A stretch of DNA of 5,957 nt from an uncultured Coriobacteriaceae bacterium (GTDB lineage: Bacteria; Actinomycetota; Coriobacteriia; Coriobacteriales; QAMH01). Shown in pieces: positions 1 to 5,413 of the stretch. Position 1 is the first letter of the stretch. Every line of letters begins with the position of its first letter. The notes below the pieces were generated by a model. The model had not been told where the DNA came from. It made no database searches and saw only the letters and a program-made list of their open reading frames with translations. The stretch covers positions 1 through 5,957 of the forward strand of contig USOR01000057.1 of the NCBI GenBank assembly GCA_900556425.1. Direction: 5' to 3'. A program made the translations under genes and the position numbers.

Positions 1-35
1 CCCTCTCTACGCGTGAAGGACGGATGCTTGCTCAT
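1..35 (-). CDS. Start of a further tad-operon gene, truncated by the window edge
   Basis: An ATG at 35-33 shares four bases (ATGA) with the stop codon of the TadE-like gene, the same coupling seen between tadZ and tadA. The frame stays open to the edge and gives only 11 residues, beginning MSKHPSFTRRE. A short basic N-terminus is what a further TadE/TadF/TadG-like pseudopilin would have just before its membrane segment, and such genes commonly follow tadE, but no diagnostic residue is visible. The ribosome-binding sequence is weak (GGAAAATGGGA immediately upstream). The call rests on position and the ATGA junction; the function is inference. Confidence 0.5.
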   Translation of the reverse strand, partial: MSKHPSFTRRE

Positions 36-505
36 TCCCATTTTCCGATCCAATCCGAAGGGTCGTACCCCTGCTCGCCAACCCAATTGGGGGTGGGCGA
101 GCAGGAAAGCTCCACGTGCTGAATGACGGCACCGTTCTCGTCGACAGCGTTTGTGAGCCCAGCGAGGATTCCAAAGAGCGGAAGCGGCTGCACATGGTTC
201 TCGATGCTGGTCTGCGCCGTTCCATCATCCGAGCATGACCAGGTGATGTTCCAGGTCTCATCGGCGTGGAAGATCGGGACTTTTGGTATCGCCTCAAGTC
301 GATGCTCGATATAGGCGCGCGTGCTTGCGTCATCGCCCGAACTCGTTGCGACGAGGCGGCAGGCTTCCGCGGCCGCAGTGTTCATGATGCAGCGGTTGTA
401 GAGCAAGATGGCTGGCTGCAGCAGCAGGCCGAACACGACAAAGAGTACGGGCAACAACACGGCCGCTTCGACGGTCGACTGTCCCGATTCAGAACAAGAG
501 CGCAT
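32..505 (-). CDS. tadE: TadE-like pseudopilin
   Basis: A 157-residue protein with the TadE-type N-terminus: a short leader, then a prepilin-like site G8/Q9 with glutamate at the fifth position after the cut (E13), followed by a hydrophobic helix at about residues 14-36. TadE and TadF are pseudopilins, processed like Flp by the dedicated prepilin peptidase, and are needed for pilus assembly but are not the main fibre subunit. The rest (about 37-157) would lie outside the membrane. It has a probable helix with C39 and C49, then a domain with C91 and C135 that could form a disulfide (inference). The start at 505 lies inside the preceding gene (17-base overlap) and has a good Shine-Dalgarno, AGAAGGGA at 519-512, six bases upstream. 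Length is within the usual range for TadE. It could equally be called TadF; the two are hard to separate by eye. Confidence 0.8.
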   Translation of the reverse strand: MRSCSESGQSTVEAAVLLPVLFVVFGLLLQPAILLYNRCIMNTAAAEACRLVATSSGDDASTRAYIEHRLEAIPKVPIFHADETWNITWSCSDDGTAQTSIENHVQPLPLFGILAGLTNAVDENGAVIQHVELSCSPTPNWVGEQGYDPSDWIGKWE

Positions 506-686
506 CGAAAATCCCTTCTACGCATCCAAGCGCATGCGAAGCGCTTGCCTGAATGAGAGAGCTCAAGGCGCCCGTCGCGATGAAGCGCCAGAGGGTTGCG
601 AGCGCACCCATGAGCGCAATGAACGTAAGCCCGACGATGAGGTATTCGACCGATGCCTGCCCGCTCTCATGCAATCGCTTGCGCAT
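489..686 (-). CDS. Small pilin-like protein with a prepilin processing site, family not recognised
   Basis: A 65-residue protein between the Flp pilin and the TadE-like gene. Its N-terminus MRKRLHESGQASVEY has a basic leader, a G9/Q10 candidate prepilin cut, and Glu-Tyr at mature positions 5-6, the pair typical of Flp pilins. A hydrophobic helix follows at about 16-37, then a small, Ala/Ser-rich tail with a single Cys (C55). It would be processed to about 56 residues and held in or extracted from the membrane by the Tad machine, as a minor pilin or pseudopilin (inference). The ATG at 686 overlaps the flp stop by one base (TGATG). A GTG directly before it, at 689, is an alternative start. No strong Shine-Dalgarno is seen, so translation probably depends on coupling to flp. 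It could be a second Flp-type pilin or a reduced TadE-like protein. Confidence 0.75.
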   Translation of the reverse strand: MRKRLHESGQASVEYLIVGLTFIALMGALATLWRFIATGALSSLIQASASHALGCVEGIFDALLF

Positions 687-892
687 CACAGACCGTTGAT
701 TCCACTCGAGATTGCATCCCAGAGCTCGCCAATGCGGTCACGAAACGCCGCGATTGCAATCATGGCGATGACGGCAAGCACGCCGACAAGGATTGCGTAC
801 TCGGTTGTGCCTTGGCCTTTCTCAGGCAAGGTCTTGATTCTTGCCGTTGCCTTGATATAGGCGCCTAATGCACGGTTTTTGATCTTTTGCAT
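686..892 (-). CDS. flp: Flp-type major pilin prepilin
   Basis: A 68-residue prepilin. Residues 1-26 form a long basic leader ending in EKG; cleavage after G26 would leave a mature pilin starting QGTTEY, with Glu and Tyr at mature positions 5 and 6, the hallmark of the Flp family. A hydrophobic helix of about 20 residues follows (33-50), then a short amphipathic tail ending in GINGL. Flp subunits polymerise through this helix into the adhesive fibre. The start at 892 was chosen because AAGGAGA lies five bases upstream and because it gives a normal Flp length; the frame is open much further upstream but only as a shadow of tadC. It follows tadC by 20 bases, the largest gap inside the operon, which fits a pilin gene with its own efficient ribosome-binding site. 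The Flp gene sits late in the cluster, as in many actinobacterial tad loci. Confidence 0.92.
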   Translation of the reverse strand: MQKIKNRALGAYIKATARIKTLPEKGQGTTEYAILVGVLAVIAMIAIAAFRDRIGELWDAISSGINGL

Positions 893-897
893 GATGT

Positions 898-904
898 TCT
901 CCTT
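898..904 (-). promoter_or_regulatory. Shine-Dalgarno of the Flp pilin gene
   Basis: AAGGAGA lies five bases before the ATG at 892 in the short gap after tadC. It fixes the pilin start and makes flp the one downstream gene with an independent, intergenic ribosome-binding site. That would suit a subunit needed in excess. Confidence 0.7.
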
Positions 905-912
905 GCTTTCTT

Positions 913-1656
913 CTAGAAACCTGTCTGGATAAATTGGAGAAGCACCGGCCCCATGACCAAGATGAGCATGGCGGGCAGAATGCATATTCCCGTTGGAATG
1001 AGAAGCTTGACTGGCGTCTTTGCAATCTGGCGTTCGATGGCGGCACGTCTTTGCTGTCGAACGTCGGCGGAGAAGCGTCCCAGCATGTCGGCGAGTGGGG
1101 AACCGTGGTGGATGGCCTGCAGGGACGTCTCGGAGAAGCGTTTGAGTGCTTTCGAGTCGATGCGGGACGAGAGCGTGGCCAGGGCCTCCTTGCGCGAAGC
1201 CAATCCGCTCTTCCATTCGAGTTGTGTCTCGCGCATGTGACAAGCGAGCGCGTTATCGAATTTGGCGCAGTACAAGTCGAGCGCCGCATCGAAGGACAGG
1301 CCGGCACGCACGCCCATGGCGACAATGTCTGCCATCACGTCGACCTGCTCGTCGCAGGCGCTGCGTAGCTCGCGTGCCCGTCGTGCGTCGAGCATGGTAG
1401 GCGCGCGACGCGAGAGCACATAGGCGAGGACGATGCAGGGCACGAGCAACCCGAGAGATGTGGCGTAGGAGATGACGATGCCTGCGCCGCAAAACACCAG
1501 AAAGCTCAGGGTGGGATCACGCAGAATGTCTTCGATGCTCACAGCTCGCTGTGGTTGTGCCACGAGCTTGATACGCGTCCAGGCAAGCCGCACGCAGAGG
1601 CATGCGCACGCGCAGGCGAGCAGGCATGCAGAGAGTCGAAGCAGGACGGCAAGCAT
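913..1656 (-). CDS. tadC: TadC, inner-membrane platform protein (T2SSF family)
   Basis: A 247-residue polytopic membrane protein of the type II secretion F (GspF) superfamily. It pairs with TadB as the membrane platform on which the TadA ATPase works to extract pilins. Visible parts: an N-terminal hydrophobic segment (about 2-25), a hydrophobic hairpin (about 50-82), a cytoplasmic T2SSF helical region (about 100-205) with the typical LADMLGRFSADVR stretch, and a C-terminal membrane segment preceded by AKTPVKLLIPTG (212-223), the conserved TadC ending. The start abuts the tadB stop with no spacer; AGGAGA lies eight bases upstream, inside the last codons of tadB, so the two are probably co-translated. 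The first membrane segment is unusually cysteine-rich (C11, C15, C17, C19, C21, alternating with alanine). TadC versus TadB is assigned from this ending and from gene order. Confidence 0.88.
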   Translation of the reverse strand: MLAVLLRLSACLLACACACLCVRLAWTRIKLVAQPQRAVSIEDILRDPTLSFLVFCGAGIVISYATSLGLLVPCIVLAYVLSRRAPTMLDARRARELRSACDEQVDVMADIVAMGVRAGLSFDAALDLYCAKFDNALACHMRETQLEWKSGLASRKEALATLSSRIDSKALKRFSETSLQAIHHGSPLADMLGRFSADVRQQRRAAIERQIAKTPVKLLIPTGICILPAMLILVMGPVLLQFIQTGF

Positions 1657-2430
1657 CTATACCATCTCCTCGAGATCGACCGTGAAGTCGATGGCAAGCG
1701 CACGTCGCACGAGGAGTATGCCTGTCGCCTCGAGCAACATCGCAAGCGCGAAAAGGCATATGCCAAGCGGGGATGCGAGAAATCCCGTCAGATATCCAGG
1801 CGAGAAGACCGAGAGAATGCCGAGCAGCGCAAAAGGCATGAGGGCGACGATGCGGCTCGAGAGACGCCCCTGTGCGGTCTTGGTGCGCAGATCTTCCTTG
1901 AGTTCTGCGGCTTGCTGGAGCAACGTCGAGACGTTTTGGAGTATGGTCGTGAGGCTGCCGCCGGACTGATGCTGAATCTCCATGGCGACGGCCAGGTACG
2001 CGAACTCCGAACCGCCTGTTCGGGCGCGCAGCTTCTCGAGTGCCTCGTCAAAGCCCTGACCAGATTCGAGATCCCAGACCGTGCGCTTGAGTTCGCCGGC
2101 GAGAGGCTCATCGCAGTTGTCCGCTGCGTAGCGTAGTGCCATGACGAGCGAGGATCCTGAGTCGAGTGCGATGCAGAGCAGGCGCAAAAGCTCGGGCATG
2201 CCCTTCTGCAGCTCCTCGGCACGTTTCTTTTCGCGGGCCTTTCCCAGGATGGGAGCCAGCAGCCTGGTCGAGGCAATGCGGCCTTTGGCATCCTCGAGCA
2301 CGAGCCGCCTGTCAACGTGCGCGAGTGGCAGGGTGCGCCGCAGATGCGCGAGCAAGGGCACGGCTTTCCGAACGCAGAGAAAGGTCGCGATTATACTTGC
2401 GAACAGCAGCACCGCACTGATTGCACCCAT
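1657..2430 (-). CDS. tadB: TadB, inner-membrane platform protein (T2SSF family)
   Basis: A 257-residue membrane protein, the partner of TadC in the Tad inner-membrane platform. Residues 3-20 form an N-terminal membrane segment. A T2SSF helical domain runs from about 78 to 190, opening with MPELLRLLCIALDSGSS and including the GGSLTTILQNVSTLL helix. Two C-terminal hydrophobic segments follow (about 194-217 and 221-241). It is somewhat shorter than the roughly 300 residues usual for TadB, mostly in the N-terminal cytoplasmic linker. The start at 2430 is supported by a strong Shine-Dalgarno, AGGAGG, seven bases upstream, and by placing a hydrophobic segment right at the N-terminus. The frame is open upstream, but that part is a shadow of tadA. 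The start lies 40 bases inside tadA, an unusually long overlap for this operon. The gene ends directly against tadC. Confidence 0.9.
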   Translation of the reverse strand: MGAISAVLLFASIIATFLCVRKAVPLLAHLRRTLPLAHVDRRLVLEDAKGRIASTRLLAPILGKAREKKRAEELQKGMPELLRLLCIALDSGSSLVMALRYAADNCDEPLAGELKRTVWDLESGQGFDEALEKLRARTGGSEFAYLAVAMEIQHQSGGSLTTILQNVSTLLQQAAELKEDLRTKTAQGRLSSRIVALMPFALLGILSVFSPGYLTGFLASPLGICLFALAMLLEATGILLVRRALAIDFTVDLEEMV

Positions 2431-3734
2431 TGCGCCACCTCCTCTTCGCCTGCAATATCCATGAAGGGAAGCTCCTCGATCCATGCAGGTAAATCGCCCC
2501 ACTCGTAGCGCTGCGCGCGTCGGTCCCAGCGCACGATTGGCGTGAAGCGCTGGCATTTGCGTGCGGAGCCGGTGTCTCTGCCGCGCATGGCAATTTGCGT
2601 GACGCGACGCTTGCCGCCCGAGAGACGGTCCTGTTGCACGATGAGGTCGAGTGCCGATGCGACCTGCTCCTCGATGATTTCGATGGGGAGGTCCATGCCA
2701 TAGCGAACCATCATCACGAGACGCGGGATGACTTCGGCGGGCGAGTTGGCATGCAGGGTCGTGAGCGATCCGTCATGTCCCGTGTTCATGGCCTGCAGCA
2801 TGTCGAGCGCCTCGGCACCACGACACTCGCCAACGATGATGCGGTCAGGGCGCATGCGCAGCGCATTGGTGACGAGGTCGCGTATGGTGACTATGCCACG
2901 GCCCTCGGCGTTGGCAAGTCGCGCTTCGAGCCGGACGACGTGCGGATGCTGGTCGAACCTGAGCTCGGCGCTGTCCTCGATCGTGATGACGCGCTCCTCG
3001 TAGGGGATGAGGCGCGAAAGTGCGTTGAGCAGCGTTGTTTTGCCGCCGCCCGTGCCACCCGAGACGGCGATGTTCTTGCGCGCGCGTATGGCCCAGGCAA
3101 GCAGCTGCGCCATCTCTGGCGTAAGCGCATCCAGCCCGACAAGCTCGTCAAGCGTGAAGGAGCGCTTGCGGAACTTGCGTATGGTAAGCGTGCTTCCGCT
3201 CATCGAGAGGGGAGGGATGACGACGTTGACGCGGTGTCCTTCTGGAAGGCGGGCGTTCACGAGAGGGCACTGCTCGTCGACGCGTCTGCCGAGTGGCGAG
3301 ACGATACGGTCGATGACGAGACGCAGCTGCTCTTCGGAATCGTAGTGCTCGTTGCTCTTGCATACGATGCCGTCGCGCTCGAAGAAGACGGAGTGGGGCC
3401 CGTTGACCATGATCTCGGTAATCGAGTCGTCTTTGAGCATCTTCTCGATGGGACCCAGGCCGAGCACCATGTCGAGCGTGCGCTCGATGAGGACGGCACG
3501 ATCGATGTCGCTCATGGGTGCGAAATCATGTGCGCTCAGAATCTGCTCGATGCAGACGGCGAGCTCCTGTCGCGCACGCTCGCGCCCCTGGTTCAGAAGC
3601 TGCGCGATGCGCTCGCTCGGGACTTCGCGGTACAGCAACTCGCGTAGGTGCGCATGAGTCTTCTCGGAGACTGCGCCCAGTGCCTCGTCTGCCGCAGTTT
3701 GCGGACTTTGCCGTATGTAATCGCCGAGTCTCAT
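2391..3734 (-). CDS. tadA: TadA/CpaF secretion ATPase
   Basis: A 447-residue cytoplasmic traffic ATPase of the type II/IV secretion (VirB11/PulE) superfamily. It hydrolyses ATP as a hexamer to drive pilin polymerisation through TadB/TadC. The N-terminal domain includes [23 protein letters not shown] (92-113), typical of CpaF. The catalytic domain has Walker [10 protein letters not shown] (226-234, K232), an Asp-box region with E253 and D254 in ITIEDSAEL, the Walker B-side stretch [20 protein letters not shown] (295-314) and the His-box GSLTTLHAN (322-330, H328). The usual GEVRGGEA reads GECRGAEA here, a mild departure. The start at 3734 overlaps the tadZ stop as ATGA; there is no strong Shine-Dalgarno, so coupling is likely. 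The C-terminus runs past the tadB start and ends with RCCCSQV, which I do not recognise as conserved. Family assignment is secure. Confidence 0.96.
   Translation of the reverse strand: MRLGDYIRQSPQTAADEALGAVSEKTHAHLRELLYREVPSERIAQLLNQGRERARQELAVCIEQILSAHDFAPMSDIDRAVLIERTLDMVLGLGPIEKMLKDDSITEIMVNGPHSVFFERDGIVCKSNEHYDSEEQLRLVIDRIVSPLGRRVDEQCPLVNARLPEGHRVNVVIPPLSMSGSTLTIRKFRKRSFTLDELVGLDALTPEMAQLLAWAIRARKNIAVSGGTGGGKTTLLNALSRLIPYEERVITIEDSAELRFDQHPHVVRLEARLANAEGRGIVTIRDLVTNALRMRPDRIIVGECRGAEALDMLQAMNTGHDGSLTTLHANSPAEVIPRLVMMVRYGMDLPIEIIEEQVASALDLIVQQDRLSGGKRRVTQIAMRGRDTGSARKCQRFTPIVRWDRRAQRYEWGDLPAWIEELPFMDIAGEEEVAQWVQSVRCCCSQV
2435..2444 (-). promoter_or_regulatory. Shine-Dalgarno that sets the tadB start inside tadA
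   Basis: Minus-strand GAGGAGGTGG, with AGGAGG at 2443-2438, lies seven bases before the ATG at 2430. It is the best ribosome-binding sequence in the operon and lies within the coding sequence of the tadA C-terminus. It supports internal initiation of tadB while tadA is still being read. Confidence 0.75.
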
Positions 3735-4522
3735 GCGAAGAATCGCCTCGTCTTCCTGTGCTCGGTGGGCGAGAACTCGACGCCAATGCGGGGGAGGAGC
3801 CTGGCGAGAAGCTGCTCGACATCGGGCACGGGTGCCGCTGCGTCTTCGATGAGCTCCTCGATGCGCCTCATGCCAACAAGGGCTTCGACCGATGCCTTGC
3901 CGTCCGCGAGCCTGAAGAGCTCGTCGCAGCCGAGCGAGTCTTCGATGCGCTCTATCTCGCTGCGGGGGATTCCCGAGGCACGGTTGAAGACGTGCGCGAT
4001 GCGCGCGAGGGGGATGCCGAGACGCTGGCAGAGCTCGAGCGCCTTGATGGCGCCGTACGCCGATGCCCTGCGCTGGTCCATGACGAGCAGCACGAGCTCG
4101 GAATTGCACAGGAGCTCGCCCGTGAGCCCCGACCAGAATTGCCCGGTATCGGCGATGATGAGATCATAGTTTGCCCGGGCGTTTTCGACGACGCGGGCCA
4201 CCGCATCCGATACCTCCTCGGCGACCTCGGGCAAGACGGGTGCTTTGAAAAGGTCGAGTTGTGCCGAGATGGGGACGGGAATGCAACCTTCGCCCTGCGC
4301 GAGCGAGGAGAGCTTGACATCGAGGCCGAGCCAGAAGCCCATGTCGCCGAATTGTAGGTCACCCTCAACGATGGCGGTCTTGATGCCATGTGCCGCTGTC
4401 AGGTGGCCGATGATGAGCGCAATTGTGCTCTTGCCAACGCCGCCGCTTGCCGATACGAGCGTGATGAGCGGAGCACGTCGCGTGCCCTGCGCGGAATATG
4501 TGCTGGATACCATGTCTCTCAT
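3731..4522 (-). CDS. tadZ: TadZ/CpaE, MinD/ParA-like pilus localisation ATPase
   Basis: A 263-residue ParA/MinD superfamily protein. TadZ/CpaE proteins bind ATP, usually as dimers, and position the Tad machine, often at a pole. The P-loop SGGVGKST is at 26-33. The second nucleotide motif, VEGDLQFGD, is at 52-60 (CpaE proteins usually read D-x-D-LQFGD). A Walker B-like strand, YDLIIADTG, is at 119-127 and the VFNR strand at 178-181. The N-terminal response-regulator-like domain of longer CpaE proteins is absent; the P-loop starts within 25 residues of the N-terminus. The position where MinD/ParA proteins carry their signature lysine (KGGVGKS) is serine (S26). The start at 4522 lies one base after the cpaB stop, with AGGGGGA five bases upstream inside the end of cpaB. 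It overlaps tadA by four bases. Confidence 0.92.
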   Translation of the reverse strand: MRDMVSSTYSAQGTRRAPLITLVSASGGVGKSTIALIIGHLTAAHGIKTAIVEGDLQFGDMGFWLGLDVKLSSLAQGEGCIPVPISAQLDLFKAPVLPEVAEEVSDAVARVVENARANYDLIIADTGQFWSGLTGELLCNSELVLLVMDQRRASAYGAIKALELCQRLGIPLARIAHVFNRASGIPRSEIERIEDSLGCDELFRLADGKASVEALVGMRRIEELIEDAAAPVPDVEQLLARLLPRIGVEFSPTEHRKTRRFFA

Positions 4523-4523
4523 G

Positions 4524-5183
4524 TCAGTCCCCCTGGTTTGCCGCGCTGTTGCCAGGTAGAACGAAGTGGATGGTTCCCTTCGAGGCTGCTGCGATGAGGT
4601 CGCTCACGCTCGAGGGTTTGACGGCGAGCGTGACCCAGGAGATTTGCTTCTCCTTGCTGTCTTCGAGCGTGCTCGTCTCAAGGACGAGGATATGCTTGCC
4701 GAGCATCGTGATTTCCCCTGATGAGGCTTCAACGTAGACGTCCACGACCGAACCGGCGCGTATCGCGCCACCTACCGCGAGCACGTCATCGGATGCGACG
4801 CTTGCAGCTGCCAGGCCGTCTGGCACGGTGATGCGCGATGAGCCGTCACCGACGCGCTCGAGCAACACGGGTTCGTTCACGCGAATCTCCGTCTGCGCGA
4901 CGAGGCCCTGAAGCTCCTCGTAGCTCTGTGCCGCTTGCCCCTGGGGCAGAAAGTCGACCAGCCATTCCTGCACGCTCGTGTTGGACTCGTCGATGGTGCC
5001 GCCGATGGGGATCGTCCTGTTCGCCACGAGGACTTCGACGCGCTCACCGCCGTAGCTGCGAATCGCCGATGCGCGTGCCATGGATGCCTCGGACTGAATC
5101 GTTGCCGTATAGGCAAATACGCAGAGTGCGGCGATAATGCCGCATGCTCCTGCGACGAGCGCTTGTTTTCGTTGCTTGGTCAT
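4524..5183 (-). CDS. cpaB: CpaB/RcpC-like Flp pilus assembly protein with SAF domain
   Basis: A 219-residue protein with a basic N-terminus, one membrane segment (about 8-27) and an extracytoplasmic remainder. Residues about 49-110 form a SAF-type domain starting VEVLVANRTIPIGGTI. Residues about 119-212 form the CpaB C-terminal domain, with the characteristic stretch AVGGAIRAGSVVDVY (136-150). In diderms, CpaB/RcpC acts in the periplasm near the secretin. In a monoderm it presumably supports fibre assembly between membrane and cell wall (inference). The start at 5183 is chosen because GGAGGAGAG lies directly upstream and the membrane segment then follows at once; an ATG 24 codons upstream lacks such a site and adds a non-hydrophobic leader. 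It is the first gene of the operon in this window and ends one base before tadZ. Length is slightly under that of proteobacterial homologues. Confidence 0.88.
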   Translation of the reverse strand: MTKQRKQALVAGACGIIAALCVFAYTATIQSEASMARASAIRSYGGERVEVLVANRTIPIGGTIDESNTSVQEWLVDFLPQGQAAQSYEELQGLVAQTEIRVNEPVLLERVGDGSSRITVPDGLAAASVASDDVLAVGGAIRAGSVVDVYVEASSGEITMLGKHILVLETSTLEDSKEKQISWVTLAVKPSSVSDLIAAASKGTIHFVLPGNSAANQGD

Positions 5184-5203
5184 CTCTCCTCCGAAGCCTT
5201 CGG
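5184..5203 (-). promoter_or_regulatory. Shine-Dalgarno of cpaB with an overlapping 13-base palindrome
   Basis: On the minus strand GGAGGAGAG (5192-5184) abuts the cpaB ATG. It overlaps by two bases a palindrome, CCGAAGGCTTCGG (5203-5191), which is symmetric except for its centre base. In RNA it can form five base pairs around a GGC loop. An alternative pairing of CTCC further upstream (5210-5207) with GGAG would hide the ribosome-binding site directly. It could be an RNA control element, a protein-binding operator, or chance. The sequence symmetry is seen; the function is inference. Confidence 0.45.
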
Positions 5204-5297
5204 TTTTGGAGACATGACTATGCGACGGATGGCACCGAGCCAACCACCCCGACAATCTGAACGTTTTCGGACTAAATCAGGAGCAATCCCGGACCGA

Positions 5298-5317
5298 TTT
5301 CAGAGCGAACTCCGAAA
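5298..5317 (-). other. Stem-loop with UUCG tetraloop in the tad leader
   Basis: Read on the minus strand as RNA, UUUCGGAG-UUCG-CUCUGAAA forms eight consecutive pairs (one G-U) closed by a UUCG tetraloop. On the plus strand the same position has an A-C mismatch, so the fold favours the transcript direction of the operon. No U-run follows, so it is not a standard intrinsic terminator. It could be a leader structure, a transcript-stabilising end for trkA mRNA, or a decayed copy of the neighbouring hairpin-prone repeat. Confidence 0.4.
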
Positions 5318-5330
5318 CCCCGAGGTAGCC

Positions 5331-5403
5331 CCCTCTGTCATTTCGAGCGGGCGGATGCCTCCCACTGTCATTTCGAGCGGAGCGAAGCGGAGTCGAGAAA
5401 TCT
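5331..5403. repeat. Two-copy GTCATTTCGAGCGG repeat (REP-like intergenic element)
   Basis: CTGTCATTTCGAGCGG occurs exactly at 5335-5350 and 5365-5380, 30 bases apart; the match extends to 20 bases with one mismatch (5331-5350 and 5361-5380). The second copy continues into AGCGAAGCGGAGTCGAGAAAT, and ATTTC at one end and GAAAT at the other make it an imperfect inverted repeat able to form a bulged hairpin; the first copy lacks this right half. From memory, near-identical GTCATTTCGAGCGGAGCGAAG elements are scattered between genes in many bacteria, including gut anaerobes, and often produce spurious ORFs reading VISSGAKRSREIS. The element starts 10 bases past the trkA stop. No transposase is nearby. 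Confidence 0.7.
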
Positions 5404-5413
5404 CCTCGCCACC

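Larger units (their letters stand above)
5184..5413 (-). promoter_or_regulatory. Intergenic region between trkA and cpaB, presumed promoter and leader of the tad operon
   Basis: A 230-base non-coding stretch, by far the longest in the window and the natural place for the operon promoter. It holds the two-copy repeat next to trkA, a stem-loop in the middle and a palindrome at the cpaB Shine-Dalgarno, each listed separately. I found no convincing sigma-70-type promoter. The best -10-like hexamer is CATAGT at 5222-5217, with TTGGCT at 5243-5238 only 15 bases upstream, and TTTAGT at 5276-5271 has no good partner. No intrinsic terminator with a U-run was found after trkA, so read-through from trkA cannot be excluded. 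Confidence 0.4.

Noticed and set aside
893..1243. A longer Flp protein starting at 1243
   Set aside because: The extra residues are the out-of-frame reading of tadC; Flp prepilins are about 50-80 residues.
2431..2556. A TadB extended upstream to 2556
   Set aside because: The extension lies opposite no signal, deeper inside tadA, and bypasses the AGGAGG at 2443-2438; TadB should begin with its membrane segment.
2595..3647. A 350-codon open frame on the plus strand opposite tadA
   Set aside because: It lies antisense to the fully conserved TadA catalytic domain, matches no family I recognise, and is explained by GC-rich third positions keeping the antisense frame open.
3735..4109. A TadA extended upstream to 4109 (572 residues)
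   Set aside because: The extra 125 residues are an Arg/His-rich shadow of tadZ in another frame; the ATGA junction at 3734 gives normal family length.
5184..5255. A longer CpaB starting at the ATG at 5255
   Set aside because: It would add 24 non-hydrophobic residues before the membrane segment, has no good ribosome-binding site, and would run through the strong GGAGGAGAG site directly before 5183.
5298..5403. An intrinsic terminator after trkA
   Set aside because: Hairpin-forming sequence is present but no run of T follows on the minus strand, so I do not call a terminator.
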